This document shows positions 52,004 through 62,235 of a stretch of 64,000 bases of DNA, one piece after another; the stretch's first letter is position 1, and every line of letters starts with the position of its first letter. The position numbers and the translations under genes were made by a program. This DNA is from Malachius bipustulatus. Its lineage: Eukaryota > Arthropoda > Insecta > Coleoptera > Melyridae. The stretch spans positions 14,050,858 to 14,114,857 of the forward strand of contig OU342633.1 in assembly GCA_910589415.1 (NCBI GenBank). Reading direction: 5' to 3'. The notes under the pieces were generated by a model. It was given only the letters and a program-made list of their open reading frames with translations, ran no database searches and was not told where the DNA came from.

Positions 52004-53523
52004 CTGCCCTGTTAAGCCAAAAGGTCATAACTGTTAAAAATTGATTTTGAGATAATTACAATTTTCTCGAATGTAATTTGCAAAGAGAGCTATTAAATTC
52101 AGAATGTATAACTTTATCACATATCATTAGGATTTCTTTGCAATATTTAATCTTTCACTCAATTTTATTCTAGCTACACTCTAAATATGATATTTGATAC
52201 ATACGACTTTTTCGATCAACAATCAATAAAGTTAAAACTAGTAAAAAAGTCGTAAGTGCAATAAGCCTTACAAATAATAGTAAGTGACTAATCTCAAATA
52301 TAGTTGTTTTAAGAAGGTAATTATAATAATGGAAGTAGCAGCTTTACACTTTATTATTGAAAAATTGCTTTATTGTTCAAAACATACATAATGTAAGTAG
52401 AAAAATGGAAAATTATTTATATTTTTTTATTCAGTCTTCATAAGCTACCTGCTCTGTTCCAGAACAGGTAATTCTTCCCAAAACTGAAGTCTGCTTTGAA
52501 GCATAATGGCAGTGAGTTTCGAGAGAATGGTATTTTTGCTTTGGAGAGAAATTCCTCGAGAAGCTAGTTTAGTTTTAGGTTTATTTATACCTTGTTTGAA
52601 ACATTTTGCATTCAAAAAAATTAATTCTACAAAAGCTCCATTAAAGTCTGTTTTGTAGTTCAAGTTTTTTTTTCTCGGGTGAATTCCACTTCCACCATTT
52701 CTGCTAGGTAAGGTCTAGGATTAGTTCGTTTCAGCTTGTATTGCGAAGTGACATCTTCCCAAAGATAAAAGTCAGTCAAACCCAACTTTAAAACATTTAC
52801 TTTCGATAATGAATTTTGGACGGCATCCGCATAATCTTCAAAATCGTATACTTTTTTTTTCTTGAGCGACTTTTCCACCATGTGGTGAAAAGAATCCGCT
52901 GCCATAAATGTGTGGCCAGGCTCAAAGTACTTAATGGTTAATGATTTTAATGCAACTTCTGTTGAATTGACTACATATACGAACAAACAGAGCAGGGCCT
53001 AATTTTTATTTTGGGAGGAACAATTGTCTATTATAGCCACATTATTACTGTTTCCATGTCTCTGACGGAAAGAAAAAAAGCATAAAAGGTGCTAATAATG
53101 TCTTCTTTAGCTCTTCCTGTAATAGCTTCGTGCCAAATAACTGCATGGACCTCGTTTACGATTGTTAGGCTACTTGGTCGTATCTGCATGGTAAAGTACC
53201 TATACAGATACGACTCCCGCTTCTAACATTTTTAGATACGACTTTTTAAACTAACAAAAATATAATAATAAAAAGTGATAAGTGAAACCGTTATATAATA
53301 TACGACTTTTCTTATTAATATTTTCAGATACGACTTACTTCACTAACAAACGCATGGAAATTGTAGATACGACTTTTACATTTTGTAGAATATAGGCCAA
53401 ACCAATTGCAGATTCGACATTTTTGTTTCACAATAAGATACAACGAGGTCCTGGGATTATTAGGTTTTTCTAACATAAAATTTTTAGAAATTGCAGTTAC
53501 GACTTTTTGGCTTAACAGGGCAG
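52004..53523 (-). mobile_element. Sola-like DNA transposon in copia gag
   Basis: TIRs CTGCCCTGTTAAGCCAAAA at both ends; AATA duplicated at 52000-52003 and 53524-53527. The transposase remnant is on the minus strand. Beside the right end AGATACGACTTTT-like motifs repeat at about 53208, 53233, 53298, 53324, 53364 and 53409, and similar ones sit at about 52200 and 52243 near the left end. The element has lost most of its coding region by internal deletion. Confidence 0.82.
52445..53180 (-). pseudogene. Sola-like transposase, C-terminal half
   Basis: Minus strand: VIWHEAITGRAKEDIISTFY, then a one-base shift to IDNCSSQNKN, then SLTIKYFEPGHTFMAADSFH, KKVYDFEDYADAV, KVNVLKLGLTDFYLWEDV, and in another frame LASRGISLQSKNTILSKLTA to RLQFWEELPVLE and a stop at 52445. 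It keeps the aspartate in DNC that copy B has lost. The N-terminal half is deleted. Confidence 0.8.
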
Positions 53524-54178
53524 AATAACTACAAAGTAAAAGCTTGCAGCATCTGTAAAAAGACCAATCATAATGATAAGGATTGTTTCTTCAGAAGAAG
53601 AAATGATGCCAGGCCCGGTCCAAGTACTGATTATGATCATTCAAACCGAAGTAACCACAAAAGTAAAAATAGAGGCAGTGAAGCAACATTTTTGGCAATT
53701 AATGATTGTAAAATATCTCAAAAAGTGAGAGCAAGTGAATGGATTGTTGATTCAGGAAGTACTTCACATCTAACAAACGACAGAAGTATATTAAAGCAAA
53801 TAGAACAAGAAGAAAGTCAGTCTGAAATAAAACTAGCTAAAAGAAACAGTAGTATGAGCATAAAAGGTGTGGGAAAAATTTAATCCCCAGAATGTACACT
53901 CAGTAGTGTTAAATACGTTCCAGAACTGTCGAAGAATTTATTGTCGGTGAATACTATAACTGAGAAAGGAGGTGAAATAAGATTTACAAAAAAATCGGTT
54001 GAAATATATAAAAACAATGAAATAATTTTACAAGGTCATAAGCAAAATGATGGCCTATATGTAGTAAAACTCTTCCATGAAAATTCAAATAGAAATGACG
54101 AAACTGCATTTACCTCAGTCACAGAAAAACCAGAAGAAAGAGTTTGGCATAGACGACTTGGTCATCTTGGAGTATAAA
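53524..54178 (+). pseudogene. copia gag end, protease and pre-integrase domain
   Basis: NNYKVKACSICKKTNHNDKDC is a second zinc-knuckle motif. The aspartic protease follows with WIVDSGSTSHLTNDRS (active DSG at about 53745). A stop at 53881 interrupts, then LSSVKYVPELSKNLLSVNTI and the pre-integrase RVWHRRLGHLGV. A TAA at 54175 stands just before the gypsy insertion. Confidence 0.87.
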
Positions 54179-54182
54179 ATAT

Positions 54183-54789
54183 TATAACGAACACCGCTCT
54201 GGAGAAATTCTAGTAATTACTTCTTGTAACATTCTAGTGCACCATTTGCTTGTTTGTTTACATTCTTTATACTGATTAGTCAATGACATGTTCGCGACAG
54301 TTCCAGTCACATGTCATGTGACACATCGACAGACAGACGTTAGTTCTATGGATTTCTGGAGTGGGCACGCCGAACAATCTGACATTTCCAGAATCCATGA
54401 ATTGACGGCTGGTGCGCCGGTGCGACGTTCGAGAATGTACCTGCTAGAACGGAGTAGAACGTGACTACTGATGTGTCGGAGGACTATATAAGAGTAGCCT
54501 CGCGGTTGCGTAGTTTCAGTTTAGTTTGGACATTGAGTGAAGTGAAGACAGAGAGCAGAGCAGTAACTAGTGGAAGCTGAACAGAGCAGTAGTGAAGTGA
54601 AGTGTGAAGTAAGGGAGCCAGTAGTGACAGTATAGCGAATTATAAAGAGAACAGCTGTGTTTAGTGTGTTTGATTATTTCGAATAATTATTAGAGGTTAT
54701 AAGTACTTGTGGTGTTAACTGTTAAACAATAAATAAAGTAATTTGTAAGACTTTTTGGTGGTGATTTATTTATTGTGAGACCCGTAACA
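54183..54789 (+). repeat. gypsy 5' LTR
   Basis: From TATAACGAACACC to CCCGTAACA. A TATA box CTATATAAG is at 54484-54492 and a polyadenylation signal AATAAATAAA at 54728-54737. The promoter therefore drives a short R region within the LTR. Confidence 0.95.
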
Positions 54790-54791
54790 AC

Positions 54792-54807
54792 TGGTGTCAG
54801 AAGCGGG
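54792..54807 (+). other. gypsy primer-binding site
   Basis: TGGTGTCAGAAGCGGG two bases after the LTR, with the TGG that pairs with a tRNA CCA end. I do not assign the tRNA. Confidence 0.75.
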
Positions 54808-54839
54808 ATACGGATTCCAGCAAGAAGATTGATTAGTTA

Positions 54840-56171
54840 ATGGGTAAATTAAGAAGTGGAAAGGAAACTGGAAGCGACAAAATGTCTGAGCAAATGTTGG
54901 CGGATATGATGTTACTGCTCAAAAACGGCCAGGAAGAGCAGAAGAACATCATGAAGAAGCTTGAAGACGGCCAGGAAGAGCAGAAGAACATCATGAAGAA
55001 GCTTGAAGACGGCCAGGAAGAGCAGAAGAACATCATTAAGAAGCTTGAAGACACAGAAGAGAAGCTGATGCAACAGCAGAAGGATAGTGAGGAGCAGCTG
55101 CTAAAAGTTATCCTGCAGCAAAGAGACGATTATGTTTGTGAACTAAACAAAGTGAAACAAGACATTGACAGTGTTCGCGATGAAGTCGGTGGTGTTCGCG
55201 ATGAAGTGAAATTGGTAGAAAATCGAGTAGAACGGAAAACGAAACTGCTGGTAGAGGAGATCGAGAATAAACTCAGAACTCTCGAAAGTTCTGAGGTGAA
55301 GCATCCTCCGTGTGCCGTACCGACTAGCAGTTTTGGCGCGAAAGTGAAACCACCAGCGTACGACGGAACAACTCCTTGGACTGCGTACAAGATGCAGTTT
55401 CAGGCTGCATGCATGGCCAACGGGTGGAACGACACAGAGAAGGCAACGGCACTGGTTCTTGCTCTTCGAGGGCAAGCTGTGGACATGCTGCAAACACTGC
55501 CGGTAGAACTGCACTCGAATTACAACCAATTGAGTGCAGCATTAGAACTTCGGTTCGGTAATCGCCATATGGAGCAGGTGTTCCAAAATCAGTTAATGAG
55601 CAGAGTGCAGAAGCCGAATGAGTCGCTACAGGAGTTCGAAGCTGATGTCAACAGGATTGTCCATCAAGCCTACCCAGACTCGCCGCAGAACTTCAAGGAA
55701 CAACTAGCCTCGCAAACATTTGTCAACGGGATACGAGACACTGAAATACAGAAGATCCTGCGCATGTCACGTTTGACAAAGTCCAGCGAAGCGTTAGTTA
55801 GAGCGCTTGAGATAGACGCAGCAATAAAGGCGTCCAATGGTAGGAACTTCTCCAAGGTACGAGCAGTGACAATTAATGAAGATAAAGAAGAGAATGTGAC
55901 TACCATATTGGAAAAGTTAAATAAGATGATGGATAAGATCTCTGAGCAGTTGAATGATGGGAAAAGAGGTTGGACTCCAAGGAGGGACGAAAACAGGAAA
56001 CAGTGCTACCGTTGTGGATCCAGTTCACATTTTATACGTGACTGTAAAGTTAGTGAGACTCCGAGACGTGGTGGATCCCTGGAACGCAGACCAGGCAGGG
56101 ACAGGAGCAGAAGCAGAGAGAGAAGTGTCTCTCGAGAACGGGAAGCTCCTCGTCGACGGCAGGAAAACTAA
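54840..56171 (+). CDS. gag: gypsy gag polyprotein
   Basis: 443 residues from ATG 54840. The N-terminus is a long coiled coil with three tandem 14-residue repeats (LEDGQEEQKNIMKK type, about 54926-55050), then further heptads (VRDEVGGVRDEVKLVENRVE). The capsid-like core starts near residue 165 (PPAYDGTTPWTAYKMQFQAA, AALELRFGNRHMEQVF, LQEFEADVNRIVHQAYPD). The nucleocapsid has CYRCGSSSHFIRDC and a basic, arginine-serine-rich tail (RDRSRSRERSVSRERE). Gag forms the virus-like particle and packages RNA. TAA at 56169. Pol overlaps in the -1 frame. Confidence 0.95.
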   Translation: MGKLRSGKETGSDKMSEQMLADMMLLLKNGQEEQKNIMKKLEDGQEEQKNIMKKLEDGQEEQKNIIKKLEDTEEKLMQQQKDSEEQLLKVILQQRDDYVCELNKVKQDIDSVRDEVGGVRDEVKLVENRVERKTKLLVEEIENKLRTLESSEVKHPPCAVPTSSFGAKVKPPAYDGTTPWTAYKMQFQAACMANGWNDTEKATALVLALRGQAVDMLQTLPVELHSNYNQLSAALELRFGNRHMEQVFQNQLMSRVQKPNESLQEFEADVNRIVHQAYPDSPQNFKEQLASQTFVNGIRDTEIQKILRMSRLTKSSEALVRALEIDAAIKASNGRNFSKVRAVTINEDKEENVTTILEKLNKMMDKISEQLNDGKRGWTPRRDENRKQCYRCGSSSHFIRDCKVSETPRRGGSLERRPGRDRSRSRERSVSREREAPRRRQEN

Positions 56172-59100
56172 CTTCAGCCAGTGTGGAGGGGCGAATGCTG
56201 GCTGACAACAACAAGGCCCCCAAGATCGTTTCCATCCGAACACTCCAACGCCACGTAGACAGCCTAGCCGTTGAAGGGCAGATAAATGGGAAATCTGTTG
56301 CCATGGTACTCGACACCGGATCATCGATCTCATTGGTAAGGAAGGACATGGTCAGTCCTGCTGTAATTCGGCATCCATCGAGGCGGGTCCAGTTGAAGAC
56401 AGCGACAGGTGAAATCGCAGATATCATCGGCGAAGTAGATGGCCGAATCCAGCTTGGAGCCCTGGAACTGCGTCATACGGTTGTGGTAGCCGAGATTGAG
56501 GACGAATTTATCCTGGGACTAGACATCATTCAACAGCATGGACTGCGAATTGATCCGAAACAAGGTATCCTGAGATTGGGTGAAGAAGACTTGGTACTGA
56601 GCTCTAGAAAATCACAGAAGGTAATGACGAGACTCATTGCGAGTTCAACGACCACCATCCGAGGGTTCAGCGAGCAGATAGTTCCGGCCAGACTGGAAGC
56701 AGATCTTGGAAGCTGCGTTGGGTTAGTCGAGCCATCCCCAGATAGTAACAAGAACCTGATAATAGCCAAGACGTTAGTCAACACTAGCCGAGAGATTCCT
56801 GTACGTGTTGCAAATGTGTTTTCTGGCAGCGCTAGGATCAAGGAAGGTGACGTACTTGGAATTTGCGTACCAGTCAAGAAGATCAGCTGTTGCGAGAAGA
56901 TGGAGGGCAAGGAGAAGGCAGATACAAAGAAAATGAAGATTGTCCTGCCGGAAGTTGACTTTGAAGAACTGTCAAAAGACGAGACAAAGTTGGCGAAAGA
57001 ATTTTTGAAGAGGAACCAAGACGTTTTCGCAACAGGGAACATGAAATTAGGCAGAACGGACATTGTGCAACACCGAATAAATACAGGCGACACCCAACCA
57101 ATAAGACAAGCCCCAAGAAGACTGCCGATTGCGAAACAAGAAGAGGTATCAACCATGCTGGACCAGATGCTGAAAGACGGAGTGATTGAGGAATCCAACA
57201 GCCCGTGGTCATCGCCAGTCGTGTTAGTAACTAAGAAGGATGGAACAACAAGGTTTTGCGTCGACTATAGGAAGTTGAACGATGTTACGAAGAAGGACAG
57301 CTACCCGCTACCAAGAATCGACGACATTTTATGTACCTTGTCTGGCTCAGCCTGGTTCTCAACCTTGGACCTGAAGAGCGGTTACTGGCAAGTTGGCATG
57401 CACCCAAATGACAAAGAGAAAACTGCGTTTTCTACTGGCACGGGTCTGTACAATTTTAAGGTTATGCCATTTGGTCTCTGCAACGCGCCAGCCACCTTTG
57501 AAAGACTGATGGAGATGGTACTCCGAGGGCTGACCTGGAAAACATGCCTAGTATACCTGGACGATGTCATGGTTATGGGTTCCACTTTTCAAGATCACAT
57601 TAACAACCTTCAGGAAATTTTCGATCGATTCAGAACTGCCAACCTGAAGCTGAATCCAGAAAAATGTTCGCTATTTAAGAAGAAGGTTGAGTTTTTAGGA
57701 CATACCGTAACTTCTGAAGGAATCCAGACCAGCGACAGCAAAGTAGCATCGATTCGTGATTGGCCGACTCCTAAGGACAGACACGAAGTCCGAAGTTTCC
57801 TGGGTCTTTGTACATACTACCGAAGATTTGTCAAGAAATTTGCAGATGTAGCAGCTCCGCTCCATAAGCTCACCGAATTGAAGACGCCTTTCATCTGGGA
57901 TGCCAAGTGTGAAGACGCTTTCCAAAGACTGAAAAAGGCTTTGATTTCTAGTCCGATCCTGTCATATCCTCAAAGAGAAGGAAAGTACGTACTTGATACT
58001 GACGCAAGTAATATCGGGATAGGTGCTGTTTTATCGCAAGTCCAAGAGGGAGAAGAGCGAGTCATCGAGTACTACAGCAAGACCTTGACAAAGCCTGAGA
58101 GGAACTACTGTACCACCAGGAAAGAATTACTCGCGATTATCAAATCGGTAGAGCATTTTAAAAATTATCTGCATGGGAAGGAATTCCTGATCAGAACAGA
58201 TCACGGCGCGCTCACCTGGCTGATGAAGATGAAGAACGTAGAGGGTCAGACTGCTAGGTGGATAGAACGACTACAGCAGTTCAACTTCAAAATAAAACAT
58301 CGTGCAGGCAGATTACACCAGAACGCTGATGCACTATCAAGGAGGCCATGCGTGAAATGCTCACATTGTGAGCGGATTGAGGATAGCCAGAAGGAAGAGT
58401 GCGTTCGAAGGATCGTGATCAATGCAGATACAGGATGGACGATAGAAGCATGCAGGAAAGAGCAAGAAAAAGACGAGGACATCGGAGACATTTTAAAACG
58501 TAAAGAAGAGAATGGACCGAGACCAACGTGGGCAGAGGTTTCTCCACGTAGCCCAGAATATAAAGCTCTATGGTCACAATGGGAGTCCCTGCAAATCGAA
58601 AATGGTCTGCTGAAGAGAGCCTGGGAGAGTGCCGACGGAAAGAAGATCGTCATGCAGCTGGTGGTTCCAAGGAGTAAAGTTCCGAAGATTCTCGAAGTGA
58701 TCCATGGAGGTACATCAGGAGCTCACTTCGGAGTGAACAAAACACTAGCGAAAGTTCGAGAGAGGTTCTACTGGGTGAACTGCAAGGACGATGTCGAAGC
58801 CTGGTGCCGTAAGTGCGAGAAATGTGCTGCAAGCAAGGGCCCAAGCAGAAAACTGACAGGCGCTATGAAGCAGTACAACGTCGGAGCCCCATTTGAGAGG
58901 ATAGCCATAGATGTAGCAGGTCCTTTTCCAATCAGTGACAGCGGCAATCGCTTTATCCTGGTTGCCATGGATTATTTCAGCAAGTGGCCTGAAGCATACG
59001 CCATACCGAACCAAGAAGCTGCTACAGTTGCGAGAGTCTTGGTGGATAATTTAATTAGCAGATTTGGCGTACCTTTAGAGTTGCATTCAGATCAAGGACG

Positions 59101-59746
59101 AAACTTTGAATCCCAAGTTTTCGCAGAAATGTGTAAACTGCTCGGGATAAACAAGACAAGGACTACACCTCTCCATCCACAATCTGACGGTATGGTAGAA
59201 CGGTTTAATCGAACAATGGAGGAACATCTGTCGAAGGTGGTGAGCAATAATCAGCGAGACTGGGACCAGTACCTGCCTTTGTTGCTGATGTCGTACAGGG
59301 CAGCCATCCATGAGACTACAGGGCAGACACCAGCCAAGGTTGTATTCGGTAAGGAGATTCGGCTACCCTGTGATTTGGTGTACGGTTCACCAAGCAGTCC
59401 ACCATCAGAGATCAGAAATTATGTCGACGAATTAAGAAACTCCATGGCAGAAGTGCATTCCCTAGTCAGGAGGAAGATCAAGTTGGCCAGCGACCGAATG
59501 AAGGCGAGGTACGACCTGAAGGCAAACTCCGGCGGCTTCACAGAAGGAGACAAAGTGTGGTTTTATAATCCAACTAGGAAGAAGGGTTTGTCGCCTAAGT
59601 TTATGCCATCCTGGGAAGGGCCTTACACAATTATTAAAAGGATAAACGACGTGGTGTATAGGATACAGCGGAGCGGAGCCCCCAAGTGCAAGATGAAGGT
59701 AGTCCACCTGAATCGTCTGGCACCCTACTGTGGAGACAGCGAATAA
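56057..59746 (+). CDS. pol: gypsy pol polyprotein (protease-RT-RNase H-integrase)
   Basis: The frame is open from 56057 and overlaps gag by 115 bases in the -1 frame. The first convenient start-like codon is GTG 56183, and residue numbers below count from there, giving 1187 residues. Protease MVLDTGSSISLV (Asp near 44). RT FCVDYRKLNDV (about 356), MPFGLCNAPATFERLM and CLVYLDDVMVMG (about 457). RNase H VLDTDASNIGIGAVL (about 602). Integrase zinc region from HGGTSGAHFGVNK to CRKCEKC, catalytic D (IAIDVAGPF, about 907), D (LHSDQGRNFE, about 968) and E (MVERFNRT, about 1004), and a GPY/F end WEGPYTII. No stop or shift. Expression most likely by -1 frameshifting, although no textbook slippery heptamer is obvious. 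Confidence 0.95.
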   Translation, partial: DSETWWIPGTQTRQGQEQKQREKCLSRTGSSSSTAGKLTSASVEGRMLADNNKAPKIVSIRTLQRHVDSLAVEGQINGKSVAMVLDTGSSISLVRKDMVSPAVIRHPSRRVQLKTATGEIADIIGEVDGRIQLGALELRHTVVVAEIEDEFILGLDIIQQHGLRIDPKQGILRLGEEDLVLSSRKSQKVMTRLIASSTTTIRGFSEQIVPARLEADLGSCVGLVEPSPDSNKNLIIAKTLVNTSREIPVRVANVFSGSARIKEGDVLGICVPVKKISCCEKMEGKEKADTKKMKIVLPEVDFEELSKDETKLAKEFLKRNQDVFATGNMKLGRTDIVQHRINTGDTQPIRQAPRRLPIAKQEEVSTMLDQMLKDGVIEESNSPWSSPVVLVTKKDGTTRFCVDYRKLNDVTKKDSYPLPRIDDILCTLSGSAWFSTLDLKSGYWQVGMHPNDKEKTAFSTGTGLYNFKVMPFGLCNAPATFERLMEMVLRGLTWKTCLVYLDDVMVMGSTFQDHINNLQEIFDRFRTANLKLNPEKCSLFKKKVEFLGHTVTSEGIQTSDSKVASIRDWPTPKDRHEVRSFLGLCTYYRRFVKKFADVAAPLHKLTELKTPFIWDAKCEDAFQRLKKALISSPILSYPQREGKYVLDTDASNIGIGAVLSQVQEGEERVIEYYSKTLTKPERNYCTTRKELLAIIKSVEHFKNYLHGKEFLIRTDHGALTWLMKMKNVEGQTARWIERLQQFNFKIKHRAGRLHQNADALSRRPCVKCSHCERIEDSQKEECVRRIVINADTGWTIEACRKEQEKDEDIGDILKRKEENGPRPTWAEVSPRSPEYKALWSQWESLQIENGLLKRAWESADGKKIVMQLVVPRSKVPKILEVIHGGTSGAHFGVNKTLAKVRERFYWVNCKDDVEAWCRKCEKCAASKGPSRKLTGAMKQYNVGAPFERIAIDVAGPFPISDSGNRFILVAMDYFSKWPEAYAIPNQEAATVARVLVDNLISRFGVPLELHSDQGRNFESQVFAEMCKLLGINKTRTTPLHPQSDGMVERFNRTMEEHLSKVVSNNQRDWDQYLPLLLMSYRAAIHETTGQTPAKVVFGKEIRLPCDLVYGSPSSPPSEIRNYVDELRNSMAEVHSLVRRKIKLASDRMKARYDLKANSGGFTEGDKVWFYNPTRKKGLSPKFMPSWEGPYTIIKRINDVVYRIQRSGAPKCKMKVVHLNRLAPYCGDSE

Positions 59747-59769
59747 GTCCGTTCGAGCGGGACGCTCGA

Positions 59770-59786
59770 AAATAGAAAGGGGGCAG
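59770..59786 (+). other. gypsy polypurine tract
   Basis: AATAGAAAGGGGGCAG lies just before the 3' LTR and would prime second-strand synthesis. Confidence 0.75.
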
Positions 59787-60393
59787 TATAACGAACACCG
59801 CTCTGGAGAAATTCTAGTAATTACTTCTTGTAACATTCTAGTGCACCATTTGCTTGTTTGTTTACATTCTTTATACTGATTAGTCAATGACATGTTCGCG
59901 ACAGTTCCAGTCACATGTCATGTGACACATCGACAGACAGACGTTAGTTCTATGGATTTCTGGAGTGGGCACGCCGAACAATCTGACATTTCCAGAATCC
60001 ATGAATTGACGGCTGGTGCGCCGGTGCGACGTTCGAGAATGTACCTGCTAGAACGGAGTAGAACGTGACTACTGATGTGTCGGAGGACTATATAAGAGTA
60101 GCCTCGCGGTTGCGTAGTTTCAGTTTAGTTTGGACATTGAGTGAAGTGAAGACAGAGAGCAGAGCAGTAACTAGTGGAAGCTGAACAGAGCAGTAGTGAA
60201 GTGAAGTGTGAAGTAAGGGAGCCAGTAGTGACAGTATAGCGAATTATAAAGAGAACAGCTGTGTTTAGTGTGTTTGATTATTTCGAATAATTATTAGAGG
60301 TTATAAGTACTTGTGGTGTTAACTGTTAAACAATAAATAAAGTAATTTGTAAGACTTTTTGGTGGTGATTTATTTATTGTGAGACCCGTAACA
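59787..60393 (+). repeat. gypsy 3' LTR
   Basis: Same 607 bp as 54183-54789; I found no difference on reading. TATA box at 60088-60096, polyadenylation signal near 60332. Confidence 0.95.
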
Positions 60394-60397
60394 ATAT

Positions 60398-61259
60398 GAT
60401 AAAATTACAAGACATGTCCAAAGGTATGAGTCTAAGTAGAAACGATGTAAAAATGTTGGACGAATTTTGTGAAATCTGTTCCGAAGCAAAACAAACCAGA
60501 AAAGCATTCAACACAATAATTTGAGTTCGAGCTACAAGACCTCTAGAAATAATACACTCCGACGTGTGCGGACCAATAGATGTTGAAACTTGGGATGGAA
60601 AACGATATTTTGTAACATTCTTAGATGATTGCAGTAATTTTTGCATGATATATCTAATAGAACATAAAAATGAAGTGGCAGATTTGATCCAAGAAGATGT
60701 AAATATGGTTGAAGCTAAGTTTGATAAAAAAGTTCACAAATTCAGATGCGATAATGGAGGTGAATACAAAAGTAAAGAACTTAGAGATTGGTTTAAAAAG
60801 CGAGGCATACTTCAAGATTTTACAGTGCCTCATTCTCCACAACTTAATGGCAAAGCCGAGAGGTTGAATAGAACCCTTTTAGATAAAACAAGGGCTTTGA
60901 TTTTTGAATCAAATCAAGAAAAAGAAATGTGGGGAGAAGCTCTTCGTGTAGCAGCATATTTGCATAATAGAAGTCCTTCTGAAGCAATAAACTGTACACC
61001 TTTTGAAAAATGGGAAGGTGTTCAACCAAAATTGAATAATTTGCGTATTTTTGGTTGTGAAGCATACGCAAAGAATTTGGTGAAAACTTCTAAGCTAGAT
61101 AAACGTAACAAAAAGTTGATAATGATAGGCTATGCAATGAATGGTTATCGCCTATGGAATGAAAATGATAGACAAGTTGAAGTGCATCGAGATGTTATTT
61201 TTATGGAAGAAGACAGGAAACGTAATATTATTATTAATGAAAAGGAAAATGAAACGTAA
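60398..61259 (+). pseudogene. copia integrase
   Basis: The frame resumes NMIKLQDMSKGMSL, then EFCEICSEAKQTRKAF (zinc-binding cysteines). One TGA at 60523 interrupts. The core has HSDVCGPIDVETWDGKRYFV (first Asp), FRCDNGGEYKSKEL (second Asp) and SPQLNGKAERLNRTLL (Glu), then NCTPFEKWEGVQPKLNNLRI. The catalytic triad is intact. Confidence 0.9.
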
Positions 61260-61324
61260 AATTTGAAACTGAAGAAACAGAAAGTGAAACTTAAAATTTA
61301 ATAAAAAACCAATCTGGCGAAAAT

Positions 61325-62235
61325 TTGCAAAATGAAAAGGTGAAGAATGTCAGCGAAAACGTAGAACAGTTGCAAGATCAGTGTGTTAACAATGAAGTAG
61401 AACAAGACATTCAAGAAGATGAAGAAAATCAAGTAACAAGAAGAGGAAGACCAGTAAACAAACCAAAAAGATTTGAAGATTTTATTCTTCACGATCAGTA
61501 TGCAATGTTAACTTTTGAAGAAGCAGTTTCAGGGGAAGATAGTGATAAGTGGTTAGAAGCAATAAATGATGAAAAGAAGTCCTTAGATCAAAATGACACC
61601 TGGACTTTAATAAACGAAAGTGAAGTGAAAAATAAGAAAATATTAAGTAGTAGATGGGTTTTCAAAATTAAAGACAATGGTAAATATAAAGCAAGAGTAG
61701 TACGAGGTTGTGAACAACGGCAAGGAGTTGACTATAATGCGATTTTTAGCCCTGTTATGAACAGTTCATCTTTAAGAATTTTAATTGCTATAGCAGCATC
61801 TCGAGATTATAACATTATGGGTTTTGATATAAAAACCGCATTTCTCTACGGTGAACTTCAAGAAGAACTATATATGAAACTACCCAGAGGTTATAATGAA
61901 TCCGGAAAAGTGTGTAAATTAAACAAAGCTCTGTATGGATTAAAACAGGCACCAGCTAAATGGAATGAACGATTTACAACTTTCCTGAAAAGCAAAGGTT
62001 TCAAACCGACTATATCAGAGCAATGTGTGTTTAAAAAAGAAAACAATAATTTGATCATTGCTATCTATGTTGATGATGGGATTTTTATTGGTGAAAATAA
62101 AGATGAAATGAATGAATTGCTTGAAGATTTGAGTAAAGAATTTGAAGTTAAAATCTAAGAAAATATGGATGTGTTTTTGGGTATTGAATTAAACAGAAAT
62201 GAAGATGGAATAAAATTAAAGCAAAGAAAATATAT
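61325..62235 (+). pseudogene. copia reverse transcriptase
   Basis: RVT_2-type RT: KWLEAINDEKKSLDQNDTW, SSRWVFKIKDNGKYKARVVR, MGFDIKTAFLYGELQEELYM (first Asp), LNKALYGLKQAPAKWNERF, IIAIYVDDGIFIGENKDE (catalytic DD). One TAA at 62156 interrupts before FLGIELNR. The frame then runs to QRKYI at the LINE insertion and continues at 63462. A short gap with two stops (61257, 61291) separates it from the integrase. Confidence 0.92.

Larger units (their letters stand above)
54183..60393 (+). mobile_element. Ty3/gypsy retrotransposon, intact-looking
   Basis: Two 607-bp LTRs that look identical on reading, a primer site, gag, an overlapping pol, and a purine tract. ATAT is duplicated at 54179-54182 and 60394-60397. 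Removing the element with one ATAT restores copia HLG..NMIKLQ. No env frame is present. It has everything an autonomous copy needs and is the youngest datable insertion here. Confidence 0.95.

Noticed and set aside
54833..55054. Minus-strand frame MSSSFLMMFFCSSWPSS
   Set aside because: Pure antisense of the repeated gag coiled coil; no independent support.
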